64,000 nucleotides of DNA from Chryseobacterium sp. c4a (GCF_009900745.1 NZ_WXVU01000002.1:62001-126000); one strand, 5' to 3'. Numbered from the stretch's first letter, positions 30,842 to 40,250 are shown. Translations and numbers: made by a program. Notes: a model not told the origin generated them from the sequence alone.

Positions 30842-33445
30842 TTAAATATTCAAGGCTTTTTGGTAAGCATTCTCCAGACCCTCAAGATTTTTACCTCCGG
30901 CTGTAGCAAAACCAGGGTTTCCACCACCACCACCTTGGATTTCTTTAGCAAGATCTTTTACAATAGCTCCTGCCTGATAATCTGCTGCCAGATCGTCAGA
31001 AACTCCTACAGTGATCATTGGTTTACCATCAGCATCAGAAAGAATGATCGTTACTGAAGTTGGGATCTCTCTCTTTAACTGGAATACAATATCTTTAACA
31101 GAACCTGCATCCAAAGAAGTCTTTTTCACTAATAGCTGTTTGTTGCCTTTTTGCTCATAAGCATTCTTCCAGTCACCGATTTCTCCTTTTGCCTTTTCTT
31201 TTTTAAAGGCTTCTACTTCAGACTTCAATGATGTATTTTCCTCGATTAATTTCTCGATAGATCTTACAACATCTTTAGACTTCAGCAATTGAGAAAGCTC
31301 AATGATTTGTTTTTCAAGACCTTTGAAGTATTCTTCAGATTTGTCTCCGGAAATTGCTTCAATTCTTCTGATCCCTGCAGCAGCAGAACCTTCAGAAGTG
31401 ATTTTGAAATGACCGATTTCGCTGGTGTTTTTTACGTGAGTTCCTCCACAAAGTTCCTTAGAACTTCCGAATTGAATCATTCTTACATTATCACCATATT
31501 TTTCACCAAATAAAGCCATTGCTCCTTTTTCCAAAGCTTCCTTAATCGGGATGCTTCTGAATTCCTGTAATGCAATGCTTTCTTTAATCTTGTGGTTTAC
31601 TTTTTCTTCAATTAAAGCAACCTCTTCTTCTGTCATTTTATTAAAGTGAGAGAAGTCGAAACGAAGATAATCAGGGCCTACATAAGAACCTTTTTGCTCT
31701 ACGTGAGTTCCCAGGACATCTCTTAATGCTTCATGTAAAAGGTGAGTCACAGAGTGGTTTGCCTGAGAGTTTTTTCTGTCAGTGGCGTTTACTTTAGCAT
31801 AGAAAACAGCTCCAGCGTCTTTAGGAAGACCGTTGATCAAAGAAATGATAAGCCCATTTTCTTTTTTAGTTTCCAGTACTTCAAAGCTTTCAGCAGCATT
31901 CTCAAGAACACCTTTGTCGCCAACCTGTCCACCTCCTTCAGGGTAGAATGGAGAGCTGCTTAATACCACCTGATAAAATTCTCCGTCCTTATTTTCTACT
32001 TTTCTGTATCTTGTAATATAAGTTTCAGATTCAATTTGATCATATCCAACGAATGATTCAGGTTTTTCTTGTAAAACAACCCAGTCATAGACTTTTTGAG
32101 CAGAATCAGCTTTTGAACGAAGCTTTTGCTTTTCCATCTCTGCTTTGAAGCCTTCCTTATCAATCGTTAACCCTTTTTCCTCAGCAATAATTCTTGTTAA
32201 GTCATCAGGAAAACCATAAGTATCATACAGCTCAAAAACCTCTTCGCTTGGTAAAACTTTCAGATGATCTGCAATGGTCTGCTGAATTAATTTATCAACT
32301 CTGATTAGACCGTTTTCAATTGTTTTTAAGAATGAATCTTCTTCACTTTTGATGACTTCAGCAACCAATTTTCCTTGTTTTTCAAGCTCAGGGAAGAAAG
32401 CTCCCATTTGTTCCTGTAATACAGCAACCAATTTATAAAGGAAAGGTTCTTTCATCCCTAAGAATCTGTAAGAATAAGAAATACCTCTTCTCAAAATTCT
32501 TCTGATTACATATCCTGCACCTCCGTTAGAAGGAAGCTGCCCGTCTGCAATTGCAAAAGAAACTGCTCTGATGTGGTCTACTACCACACGGATAGCAATA
32601 TCTTTCTCATCCTTTAAAATTCCTGTATATTTCTTTCCAGAAAGTTCTTCAACTTTAGAAATTAGTGGAGTGAAAACATCTGTATCATAGTTGGAAGATT
32701 TTCCCTGAAGCGCCATACATAGACGTTCAAAGCCCATTCCTGTATCTACGTGCTGAGCCGGAAGTTTTTCCAAAGATTTATCAGCTTTTCTGTTGAATTC
32801 CATGAAAACCAGGTTCCATACTTCCACTACCTGTGGATGATCTTGGTTTACGAGTGAAATTCCAGGAACAGCTGCTTTTTCTTCAGGAGTTCTAAGGTCG
32901 ATATGGATTTCTGAACATGGCCCACAAGGCCCGCTTTCGCCCATTTCCCAGAAGTTATCCTTCTTATTTCCATTGATGATTCTGTCCTCAGCAATGTGAG
33001 ACTTCCAGAAGTCATAAGCATCCTGATCTCTGTCAAGGTTTTCAGATTGATCACCTTCGAAAATCGTTACATATAAATTGTCTTTTGGTATTCCGTATAC
33101 TTCAGTCAGTAATTCCCAGGCAAAAGCAATAGCCTCTTTTTTGAAGTAATCCCCGAAAGACCAGTTCCCCAACATTTCAAACATGGTGTGGTGGTAAGTA
33201 TCTCTACCTACATCATCCAAATCGTTGTGCTTTCCTGAAACTCTTAAACACTTTTGTGTATCGGCGATTCTTGGAGCCGTAGGCGTTTTGTAACCAAGGA
33301 AGAAATCCTTGAATTGAGTCATTCCTGAGTTGGAAAACATAAGGGTAGGGTCGTCTTTCAGCACAATAGGAGCTGAAGGAACGATAAGGTGTTCCTTACT
33401 TTTAAAATAGTCTAAAAATTTTTGACGTATCTCTTGTGATGTCAT
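30842..33445 (-). CDS. alaS: alanine--tRNA ligase
   Basis: The 867-residue class II synthetase charges tRNA-Ala. The catalytic domain begins with EIRQKFLDYFKSKEH and MFSNSGMTQFKDFFLG. The editing domain has HSVTHLLHEAL and ELCGGTHVKNT, the four-residue zinc site for clearing Ser/Gly. The C-terminal domain ends with IQGGGGGNPGFATAGG. Length is normal. The TAAATTTG -7 element is about 45 bp upstream. Confidence 0.97.
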   Translation of the reverse strand: MTSQEIRQKFLDYFKSKEHLIVPSAPIVLKDDPTLMFSNSGMTQFKDFFLGYKTPTAPRIADTQKCLRVSGKHNDLDDVGRDTYHHTMFEMLGNWSFGDYFKKEAIAFAWELLTEVYGIPKDNLYVTIFEGDQSENLDRDQDAYDFWKSHIAEDRIINGNKKDNFWEMGESGPCGPCSEIHIDLRTPEEKAAVPGISLVNQDHPQVVEVWNLVFMEFNRKADKSLEKLPAQHVDTGMGFERLCMALQGKSSNYDTDVFTPLISKVEELSGKKYTGILKDEKDIAIRVVVDHIRAVSFAIADGQLPSNGGAGYVIRRILRRGISYSYRFLGMKEPFLYKLVAVLQEQMGAFFPELEKQGKLVAEVIKSEEDSFLKTIENGLIRVDKLIQQTIADHLKVLPSEEVFELYDTYGFPDDLTRIIAEEKGLTIDKEGFKAEMEKQKLRSKADSAQKVYDWVVLQEKPESFVGYDQIESETYITRYRKVENKDGEFYQVVLSSSPFYPEGGGQVGDKGVLENAAESFEVLETKKENGLIISLINGLPKDAGAVFYAKVNATDRKNSQANHSVTHLLHEALRDVLGTHVEQKGSYVGPDYLRFDFSHFNKMTEEEVALIEEKVNHKIKESIALQEFRSIPIKEALEKGAMALFGEKYGDNVRMIQFGSSKELCGGTHVKNTSEIGHFKITSEGSAAAGIRRIEAISGDKSEEYFKGLEKQIIELSQLLKSKDVVRSIEKLIEENTSLKSEVEAFKKEKAKGEIGDWKNAYEQKGNKQLLVKKTSLDAGSVKDIVFQLKREIPTSVTIILSDADGKPMITVGVSDDLAADYQAGAIVKDLAKEIQGGGGGNPGFATAGGKNLEGLENAYQKALNI

Positions 33446-33488
33446 AGTATTGCTTTTGCTTTTTTTAGTATCAAATTTTGATAAGATG

Positions 33489-33496
33489 CAAATTTA
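33489..33496 (-). promoter_or_regulatory. -7 promoter element for alaS
   Basis: Minus-strand TAAATTTG matches TAnnTTTG. The rest of the 33446-33720 spacer shows no gene and no clear promoter for the sigma factor downstream. Confidence 0.5.
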
Positions 33497-33720
33497 AGAT
33501 TTTTAGGTGATTTAATATCTAATATTTCATATTTTCAAGGATGTTTTATCAAATATCGGACATAATAATAGGGAGTAGTTAGAAATACATGCTTATATAG
33601 ACTCTTAAATTTTTATGGTAACGTTTTCCAAAAAAACATTCATTCCAAGAATATTTTGTACATTTCCATTTAACTTATTACCTTAGCTAAGATCTGAATA
33701 AGATAAAAAAACATAACTCG

Positions 33721-34272
33721 ATGATGAAAAATGAAATTCTGAAAAGCTGGATCGATCAATATTCCGCGCCGCTTTTGAAGAAAGCTTTATATATGCTTTC
33801 CAATAAAGAGGATGCTCAGGATGTGGTTCAGGATGTTTTTATTGCTGCTTTTTCCAATTATGATTCTTTTGAAGGGAAAAGTCAGCCACTCACTTGGCTT
33901 ATGGCCATTCTTCAGAGAAAAATTGCAGATTTTTACCGGCAAAAATATAAATCAGAACCTAATATTAAGCTGGATCATTTTTTTGATGAAACGGGCTCCT
34001 GGAAAAATAATGATGTCTTAAATGACTGGAATGTTTCAACCGAATCTGAGCTTCTGGATAATCAGGATTTTAATAAAACTCTTGAAGAATGTATCGAAGA
34101 ATTACCCGCCAGATGGAAAATTTTATTGAAAATGTACTACCTTGAAGAAAAAAAAGCCCCCGATGTGAGTCAGGAATTGAATGTTTCTACGACTAACCTT
34201 TGGAAGATCCTTCAAAGAAGCCGAATGCAACTGAGAGAATGTCTGGAATTTAACTGGTTTTCAAGATTATAA
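33721..34272 (+). CDS. ECF-type RNA polymerase sigma factor
   Basis: The 183-residue protein has sigma region 2 (about residues 10-80, with SNKEDAQDVVQDVFIAAF and the LTWLMAILQRKIADFYRQK helix) and region 4 (about 120-175, ELPARWKILLKMYYLEEKKA with a helix-turn-helix ending in NLWKILQRSRMQLRECL). Regions 1 and 3 are missing, as in ECF factors. The next gene, five bases downstream, encodes a small zinc-binding anti-sigma candidate. Genes for a DUF417 protein and MsrAB follow, suggesting oxidant-responsive control. Confidence 0.92.
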   Translation: MMKNEILKSWIDQYSAPLLKKALYMLSNKEDAQDVVQDVFIAAFSNYDSFEGKSQPLTWLMAILQRKIADFYRQKYKSEPNIKLDHFFDETGSWKNNDVLNDWNVSTESELLDNQDFNKTLEECIEELPARWKILLKMYYLEEKKAPDVSQELNVSTTNLWKILQRSRMQLRECLEFNWFSRL

Positions 34273-34277
34273 TTAAA

Positions 34278-34547
34278 ATGCTGAAAAAGATACTACATAT
34301 TTTATTTTTACCATGCTGCGAAGCTACTTTGCTCATGGAAAAGCGTAATGCTGAAACAATCTCTGCTAAAGAAAACAGGAGATTGAGCATCCACATATTT
34401 GTATGTAAATGGTGTAAAGCTTACAATGAAAAGTTGAAACTGCTGGATAAGATTTTTAGAAAGACACTCGCTGAGAAAAATAGTGAAATTAATGAATCTG
34501 AAATTCAGGATTTTAAAAATAAAATGATTGAAAAATTAAATTTCTAA
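34278..34547 (+). CDS. putative zinc-finger anti-sigma factor
   Basis: The 89-residue cytoplasmic protein has an HIFVCKWC motif (H39-x3-C43-x2-C46) and an upstream CCEATLLMEKR (C13, C14), the pattern of ZAS-domain anti-sigma factors. No membrane helix is present. In redox-responsive ZAS proteins oxidation of these Cys releases zinc and frees the sigma factor. It is five bases after the sigma gene, so translational coupling is likely. The assignment rests on motif and position. Confidence 0.75.
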   Translation: MLKKILHILFLPCCEATLLMEKRNAETISAKENRRLSIHIFVCKWCKAYNEKLKLLDKIFRKTLAEKNSEINESEIQDFKNKMIEKLNF

Positions 34548-34555
34548 GAAAATTA

Positions 34556-34591
34556 TGTCAGGATTTTGAAATAACACCGACTATACTTTTG
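34556..34591 (+). promoter_or_regulatory. candidate promoter for the DUF417-msrAB unit
   Basis: TGTCAGGATTTT (34556-34567) and CCGACTA (34577-34583) are spaced like an ECF -35/-10 pair. A TACTTTTG element (34584-34591) of the housekeeping -7 type directly follows. Which of the two works is not decidable from sequence alone. Confidence 0.4.
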
Positions 34592-34626
34592 AAAATGATA
34601 AAAGTATTAATTCAAAATCTAAAAAA

Positions 34627-35073
34627 ATGGTCGGAACAACAAATTCATCAGGTAAAAATCAATTAACACATCAGCTGGGATATTACATTTCTCTTTTCGG
34701 AGCAGCGCTTATTTTGCTTTGGATCGGGATCTTCAAATTCACACCTACTGAAGCTGCAGCAATAAAACCTTTGGTAGAAAACCATTTCCTAACTTTTTTC
34801 GTATATAAGATTATAAGCGTCCAAACCGTGTCAAATCTTATCGGAACGATAGAAATTATCATTGCCTTATTACTGATATTTAGTGCGAAATTTGCTGTAC
34901 TAAAAAGATATGCAGGAATAGGAATGATTATTACTTTTCTGGTGACATTAAGTTATTTGTTTACCACTCCGGGAATGTGGAAAATAGTAGATGGAGTACC
35001 TGTTACAGACTTTTTTATATTGAAGGATCTGATGCTTTTAGGATTTGGATTGATGATCACTCAAAAAAAATAA
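34627..35073 (+). CDS. DUF417 family membrane protein (RclC/YkgB-like)
   Basis: The 148-residue protein has four hydrophobic helices and matches DUF417 by ALILLWIGIFKFTPTEAAAI, ENHFLTFFVYKI and the PGMWKIVDGVPVTDFFILKD end. E. coli RclC, a member of this family, is part of the reactive-chlorine resistance operon. It is in the inner membrane. The gene has its own candidate promoter and is six bases from msrAB. Here the pairing with methionine sulfoxide reductase fits a chlorine or oxidant defence role, but that is inference. Confidence 0.85.
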   Translation: MVGTTNSSGKNQLTHQLGYYISLFGAALILLWIGIFKFTPTEAAAIKPLVENHFLTFFVYKIISVQTVSNLIGTIEIIIALLLIFSAKFAVLKRYAGIGMIITFLVTLSYLFTTPGMWKIVDGVPVTDFFILKDLMLLGFGLMITQKK

Positions 35074-35079
35074 GAAATA

Positions 35080-36198
35080 ATGAATAAAAAGCTAAATATG
35101 AAAAATATATTAATCGTACTCGGAATTGTCCTGGGTATCGCAGTCTTTGCGGCAGAAAGCGGGCTTTTTAAAAAGAATAAGCCTAGTGAAACAGACATTA
35201 AAAAAGAAAAACAAGAAATTATGGATAATAAAAATGTAAGAGAGATTTATTTTGCAGGTGGATGTTTTTGGGGAACAGAGCATTTCTTTCAGCAAATTCG
35301 TGGAGTAGTAGGAACAGAAGTAGGATATGCTAATGGAAAAACGCAAAATCCTACCTATGAAGAAGTAGTAAGCCATACTACCGGATTTGCAGAAACAGTG
35401 AAAGTGAAATACGATCCGGAACAGGTAGATCTGAAACTCTTGATTGATTTATATTTTAAAACCATTGATCCTACAAGTCTTAATCAGCAGGGAAATGACA
35501 GAGGAGACCAATACAGAACGGGAATTTATTTTACGGATAAAACTGATGAAACGTTGGTAAAAGCCGAAGTTCAGAAGCTGGCAAAAAACTATACCAAACC
35601 AGTAGTGGTGGAAACAGTTCCTTTGAAAAATTTCTATAAAGCAGAAGATTATCATCAAGATTATTTAGATAAAAATCCGGGCGGATACTGCCACATCGAA
35701 CCAGGACTTTTTGAAATGGCTAAAAAAGCAAATCCACTTCCGAAAGCAACTGCTTATCAAAAACAGGATAAAAAAGCTTTAAAGGAAAAACTTACAGCAG
35801 AACAATATAATGTAACTCAGGAAAACGGTACGGAAAGACCTTTCCAAAATGAATACTGGAACGAAACCCGTGAAGGAATTTATGTAGACATTACTACAGG
35901 AGAACCACTGTTTGTTTCAACCGACAAATTTGAATCAGGTTGTGGCTGGCCAAGCTTTTCAAAACCGATTACCAAAAGCCTTATTGATGAAAAACTGGAT
36001 CGTACCCACGGAATGACAAGAGTAGAGGTAAGAAGTAAAACCGGAGATGCTCATTTGGGACACGTCTTTAATGATGGGCCTGAGGATAAAGGCGGACTTC
36101 GTTATTGCATCAACAGTGCTTCTCTGAAATTTATTCCCAAAGCGGATATGGAGAAAAAAGGATACGGAAAATATCTTCCGTTGTTAGATAAAAAGTAA
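35080..36198 (+). CDS. msrAB: membrane-anchored MsrA-MsrB methionine sulfoxide reductase fusion
   Basis: The 372-residue protein has an N-terminal hydrophobic segment ([19 protein letters not shown]) for export or anchoring. The MsrA domain (about residues 48-205) has the catalytic Cys in [12 protein letters not shown] and the [14 protein letters not shown] motif. The MsrB domain (about 225-365) has [18 protein letters not shown] and the catalytic Cys in [12 protein letters not shown]. The MsrB zinc Cys pairs are absent, as in the zinc-free subtype. Together the domains repair both S- and R-sulfoxides in the periplasm. ATG 35098 is an alternative start. Confidence 0.94.
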   Translation: MNKKLNMKNILIVLGIVLGIAVFAAESGLFKKNKPSETDIKKEKQEIMDNKNVREIYFAGGCFWGTEHFFQQIRGVVGTEVGYANGKTQNPTYEEVVSHTTGFAETVKVKYDPEQVDLKLLIDLYFKTIDPTSLNQQGNDRGDQYRTGIYFTDKTDETLVKAEVQKLAKNYTKPVVVETVPLKNFYKAEDYHQDYLDKNPGGYCHIEPGLFEMAKKANPLPKATAYQKQDKKALKEKLTAEQYNVTQENGTERPFQNEYWNETREGIYVDITTGEPLFVSTDKFESGCGWPSFSKPITKSLIDEKLDRTHGMTRVEVRSKTGDAHLGHVFNDGPEDKGGLRYCINSASLKFIPKADMEKKGYGKYLPLLDKK

Positions 36199-36210
36199 AT
36201 TGAAAGAAAG

Positions 36211-36234
36211 AGGCTGCCCATTGGCAGCCTTTTA
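36211..36234 (+). terminator. intrinsic terminator after msrAB
   Basis: AGGCTGCC and GGCAGCCT pair around a four-base loop, followed by TTTATTTT. It may also stop the convergent gene. Confidence 0.85.
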
Positions 36235-36894
36235 TTTTAAAGGATATCTGGATAGTTGATACCTTTCTTTAAAACTTAATAGAGAAAGGTAAGCTAATAT
36301 TAGAAATCCTGAGATCAGAATATAGGCTTCCTTGGTAAAGTGAATGAAAAAGTCCTGTGTTTTTTCAAAAAGGGTAGGCTCGGGAATAGTATCTACAATT
36401 GAACCGTTATCTATTCTATAAATTACATCATTGCAAAGCAAACAAGGTTCTGCTAACGGGTACGGTTCCAGATAAGTGACAGGTACAAGAAAATTTCCTG
36501 TTTTTTCCAGATCCAAGGCATATTCCTCATGTTTAGAAATGGCCATATCATTGAGAAGAGAAGCAAAATCTCCATAGGTGTTTTCTTCTCCTAAAATAAA
36601 TTCTATTCCGGTATATTTCTCATTTCGTTTCTGTAGTGCGTTCACTTCTGAAACATATAAATCTGAGTTTTCTTTGGCTTTGCCAGCCGGAACCTTTATT
36701 TTTTTGAGATTCCAGTTTCTAATTAGTTCAACAAAATCACCAGCGTTGCTTTTGTCTTTATCTAAATTAGGAGGAATGCCAATATCCATCACTGAAGTAG
36801 TTATTTCTTGAATTTTTCTGTTTCCGAAATGCCAAAATAAAACAGGAATGACTAAAGCGCTGATTAGTCCCGGATGATAGTATCTTTTTTTCAT
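36232..36894 (-). CDS. hypothetical membrane protein with two transmembrane segments
   Basis: The 220-residue product (MKKRYYHPGLISALVIPVLF start) has an N-terminal membrane helix, a soluble region of about 150 residues and a C-terminal helix near residues 185-208. The middle segment NALQKRNEKYTGIEFILG followed by TYGDFASLLNDM loosely recalls the ExbD/TolR periplasmic fold, but I do not make that call. A PCLLC motif lies near residue 155. ATG 36894 is preferred over one 57 bp upstream because it opens directly on a typical n-region. Function unknown. Confidence 0.6.
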   Translation of the reverse strand: MKKRYYHPGLISALVIPVLFWHFGNRKIQEITTSVMDIGIPPNLDKDKSNAGDFVELIRNWNLKKIKVPAGKAKENSDLYVSEVNALQKRNEKYTGIEFILGEENTYGDFASLLNDMAISKHEEYALDLEKTGNFLVPVTYLEPYPLAEPCLLCNDVIYRIDNGSIVDTIPEPTLFEKTQDFFIHFTKEAYILISGFLILAYLSLLSFKERYQLSRYPLK

Positions 36895-37089
36895 TTCCTT
36901 CGTTTTGATAAAATTATAAAATAATGTCAAAATGAAAAAGCAAATGATCAAAGAACTTCCATATTGAATAGCATTGAATGAAAAGGGTAGATGTATTGAT
37001 AATAATTAGATTAAAATGATATTAAATTCTAATACTTTCATACACTTTCAAGATTAAAATATTAAATTTGATAGAACTAATAGGGAATT

Positions 37090-38442
37090 ATGAAGTTAAT
37101 TGAACTCGCAGAAGAATTAAATGTTTCAGCAGAAGCGATAAAGCAGTTTATCCAGGACTTTGATCTTGAATTGGTAGACTGTATTAGTACCAACTTTGAT
37201 GTAAAGGAAGATTTTGAAAAATTTGCCCGTGAGAATGTCGATTTTTTGAGATTGTACGAAAAAGATCTGGATAAGAATAAAACCTTAGAACAGATTGCCA
37301 AAGTCATCAATCAGCCAAAAGAAAAAGTAGAGAAAATAATCAAGGATAACAACCCTAATATTTTTGATAACGGCTTTTTCAAATCATCTATTTCAAGTTA
37401 TGGGATTGATAACAAATTGGGCGGGAATTACCAGTTTGTATATGATTATTTTGGACATAAAACCAGTTTGCAACAAAGAGATTTTATAGGATATAGAGAT
37501 CTGTTTTTTTACACATCCACTGTTCTTGAACCCTTTTTGAATCCTCAGCAGATTAAGGATTGGGGCATCAATAAACCGGCAGGTATTATTCTATATGGCC
37601 CTCCCGGAAGCGGTAAAATTTTCTGGGCAAATAAGATTGCTGAAATTATAGGCTATCAGTTCAAAGAAGTGAAAAAACATTATCTGGGAACTTCATTGAT
37701 TGATGGAAATCAGATCAATTTCAGTGATTTTCTTTTATCCATGATGAAAGAAAATAAAATGCTGCTTTTTCTTGATGACTTTGATGAAATCATGATGCAA
37801 AGGAAAGCCGAAACGGATGTTGCTTCCTGTAATATTGAGGCTCAGGAGTTGATTCTTCATTATATTGGAAAATTTGAAAAAGAAGGTGTATTGATGGTGG
37901 GTTCAGCCAATTCAGTATCCGAAATTGACGAAGAAATTCTGGCACCCGGAAGATTTGATGTGATGATTCCAATATTTCCACCTAATGCTTCCGAACGCTC
38001 CGAAATTATCCTATATGCAATGACAAGAGGCCTTGAAGTAGATTCCTTGCTCTATAAAATTCTTAAAAATAATAAAGCAGATAAAGTTCCTTTCTGGCAT
38101 GATGCTGCCTCAAGAATGAAAGCCTTTAGCAATACCATGCTGATTGATTTTACCCAAAGTTTAAAGAAACGGATCAAAAACCTTTACCAAAGAACCCGAA
38201 ATGAGAAACTTAAAATAGATCAGAACCTGATTAATGGAGCACTAAGGGATGCAGGGGCAAAACTCACAGAAGAATACCTGGATCAGGTAGCCCGGTTTTT
38301 AGCAGATGCCATCATTAATAATTTTGATGAGTTTCATTTTAGAATTCAGGCTTTAAAAAGTGAGCTTGAAACATATAAAGTGGTGGAAGAGCCAAGACGG
38401 GCAATCGGCTTTCATCATAACGGAGAAGAGGGAGAAGGGTAG
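37090..38442 (+). CDS. AAA-family ATPase with altered Walker A
   Basis: The 450-residue protein has an N-terminal helical region (about 1-90) reminiscent of the IF2 N-terminal fold, then an AAA core. Walker A reads GPPGSGKI (about 170-177), with Ile where Thr or Ser normally coordinates magnesium. Walker B is LLFLDDFDE (about 226-233). An Arg-finger-like segment APGRFDVMIPI follows. The C-terminal third is helical. The family member is common in Flavobacteriia from memory, with unknown role. It has no close operon partner, and a low-complexity spacer follows. Confidence 0.8.
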   Translation: MKLIELAEELNVSAEAIKQFIQDFDLELVDCISTNFDVKEDFEKFARENVDFLRLYEKDLDKNKTLEQIAKVINQPKEKVEKIIKDNNPNIFDNGFFKSSISSYGIDNKLGGNYQFVYDYFGHKTSLQQRDFIGYRDLFFYTSTVLEPFLNPQQIKDWGINKPAGIILYGPPGSGKIFWANKIAEIIGYQFKEVKKHYLGTSLIDGNQINFSDFLLSMMKENKMLLFLDDFDEIMMQRKAETDVASCNIEAQELILHYIGKFEKEGVLMVGSANSVSEIDEEILAPGRFDVMIPIFPPNASERSEIILYAMTRGLEVDSLLYKILKNNKADKVPFWHDAASRMKAFSNTMLIDFTQSLKKRIKNLYQRTRNEKLKIDQNLINGALRDAGAKLTEEYLDQVARFLADAIINNFDEFHFRIQALKSELETYKVVEEPRRAIGFHHNGEEGEG

Positions 38443-38672
38443 TAGTGCGAGGTGCGAGGTACGGGTTTCGAGATGCGAGATATGGGATTCGAAATACAAA
38501 TTGTAAAATGTTGAGTTTCGAGATACGTGATCCAAGGTATGAAATATAAAATCCTGCATTTATGTATGTTAAATATTATTTTACTCTTGTCTCCTCTCTC
38601 TAAGTCTCTCATCTCTTCGTCTATTATCTATTATCTATTATCTATTATCTCATCATATATCAATTACTCATC
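38443..38672. repeat. low-complexity intergenic spacer
   Basis: The spacer begins with GTGCGAGGTGCGAGGTACGG and related GCGAGRT units and ends with four tandem TCTATTATCTAT-type units. It has no coding potential. Similar simple-sequence tracts occur in the folP, dnaJ-grpE and mntH spacers of this window. Confidence 0.6.
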
Positions 38673-39782
38673 ATGATCAGCATCTGGGAACAGGAAACCT
38701 TTTATCGTAAAAGAAATATCATCATCATTGGAGGCGGATTTTCCGGGCTCTGGACAGCAATTTCCATTAAAGAAAAATTTCCTGAAAAATCAGTATTGAT
38801 TATTGAAAGAAATAGAGTGCCATTAGGAGCCTCTACACGAAATGCAGGCTTTGCCTGTTTTGGAAGTCTCACGGAAGTGATTGCTGATTCGAGGAAAATG
38901 GGCTGGGAGAAAACGTTAGAACTTGTTAAGATGAGGTTTGACGGTCTTCAGAAGATCAGACAATATTTCAAAAATGATGAAATAGACTTTGAAGGCAATG
39001 GAGGATATGAAATTCTAAATAATGACGAGCCTTTATTATATATTAATGATGTCAATGAAAAGCTAAAGTCAATTACAGGGCTTGAAGAAACGTATTCTTT
39101 AAAGCAGAATAAAATAAAAGAATTTGGATTGGGAAAATCTCAATTTTTGGTTGAAAATCCGTGTGAAGGAGGTTTGCACTCAGGGAAATTGCTGCAGAAA
39201 CTTTTAGAGAAATGTTATGAATTGAAGATTGAATTTTTGTTTGGAACAGAAGTTAAAGAAATTCAGGAAACAAGGAATGAAGTGAGTGTTCAGTTTTCGG
39301 AAGGAGTTTTTGTCAATGGTGATCAATTAATTCACTGTACCAATGCATTCAGCTCACAATTTTTGGAGAAGGAGAATATAATTCCGGCAAGAGGGCAGAT
39401 TCTGCTTACCGAACCAGTAGAAAATTTGAAATTGAAAGGGACTTTTCATTATGATGAGGGATTTTACTATTTTAGGAATTTAGGAAACCGAGTGTTGCTG
39501 GGTGGCGGAAGAAACCAGGATTTTAAAACGGAAGAAACTACAGCTTTTGAAACAACAGCATTTTTGCAGGATCACTTAGAAAACTTTTTAAAAGAAATTA
39601 TTTTACCCGATCAGACTTTCAAAATTTCTCTTCGCTGGTCTGGAATCATGGCAATGGGGAATGAGAAAACACCGATTATAAAACAGCTTTCAGAAAGACA
39701 GTTTTGTGCAGTAAGGCTTTCAGGAATGGGAGTAGCGCTGGCTCCTAAAGTTGGTGAGATTGTAAGAGAAATGGTAGGATAA
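38673..39782 (+). CDS. FAD-dependent oxidoreductase, DAO family
   Basis: The 369-residue protein has the dinucleotide-binding fingerprint IIIIGGGFSGLWTA (about residues 16-29) followed by VLIIERN. ASTRNAGFACFG after it is typical of the glycine/D-amino-acid oxidase fold. The C-terminal RWSGIMAMGNEKTPII and SGMGVALAPKVGE complete the FAD site. The substrate is unknown; amine or amino acid oxidation is the family role. It overlaps no neighbour and is convergent with a small unknown gene. Confidence 0.85.
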   Translation: MISIWEQETFYRKRNIIIIGGGFSGLWTAISIKEKFPEKSVLIIERNRVPLGASTRNAGFACFGSLTEVIADSRKMGWEKTLELVKMRFDGLQKIRQYFKNDEIDFEGNGGYEILNNDEPLLYINDVNEKLKSITGLEETYSLKQNKIKEFGLGKSQFLVENPCEGGLHSGKLLQKLLEKCYELKIEFLFGTEVKEIQETRNEVSVQFSEGVFVNGDQLIHCTNAFSSQFLEKENIIPARGQILLTEPVENLKLKGTFHYDEGFYYFRNLGNRVLLGGGRNQDFKTEETTAFETTAFLQDHLENFLKEIILPDQTFKISLRWSGIMAMGNEKTPIIKQLSERQFCAVRLSGMGVALAPKVGEIVREMVG

Positions 39783-39790
39783 GAGGGAAA

Positions 39791-40156
39791 TTAGGAAGAT
39801 GAATTCCACCAATCCATGATATCAGTGGCGATTTCTTCAGAATTGAATTCATCAATATAAAGTCCATACTTTGCACCGAGTTCAAATTCGATGATGCTTT
39901 CCAGCTTTTCAAAATCAACTCCTTTTTCCAATTGTTGAAGAATTTTTTGCGTTAAAGAATCCCAAGTATGTTTTGACTGGCTTGGAATTAAATTCATTGA
40001 ATAGATTAGTTTTTTAAGCGCTGTAAAGTCTCTGTTATGATCATTAAGCCAGATATTAAAATCTTCCATACTGTTTCCATGTGTTTTGAAAGTAAATATA
40101 TGATGAAAAACAATGATTATAAATAAAAAAGAAGCAAAAATAACCATCAGGATCAT
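39791..40156 (-). CDS. small hypothetical protein, start uncertain
   Basis: The longest frame has 121 residues with a membrane helix at its start. A second in-frame ATG at 40069 gives 92 residues (MEDFNIWLNDHNRDFTALKK) without it, and this shorter form looks like a normal cytoplasmic protein. It ends in EEIATDIMDWWNSSS. I recognise no domain. The 3' end lies eight bases from the convergent FAD oxidoreductase gene. Confidence 0.55.
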   Translation of the reverse strand: MILMVIFASFLFIIIVFHHIFTFKTHGNSMEDFNIWLNDHNRDFTALKKLIYSMNLIPSQSKHTWDSLTQKILQQLEKGVDFEKLESIIEFELGAKYGLYIDEFNSEEIATDIMDWWNSSS

Positions 40157-40226
40157 AATCTTAGACTTTAAATCATAATCCCTGCATCTCCTACCTTAAA
40201 AACTCTCAGTTCTAAAAGAAATCCCT

Positions 40227-40234
40227 TATTTTTG
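40227..40234 (+). promoter_or_regulatory. -7 promoter element for prfB
   Basis: TATTTTTG matches TAnnTTTG and lies 16 bp before the GTG start of prfB. Confidence 0.5.
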
Positions 40235-40250
40235 CAAAAAAGAAGAAATC

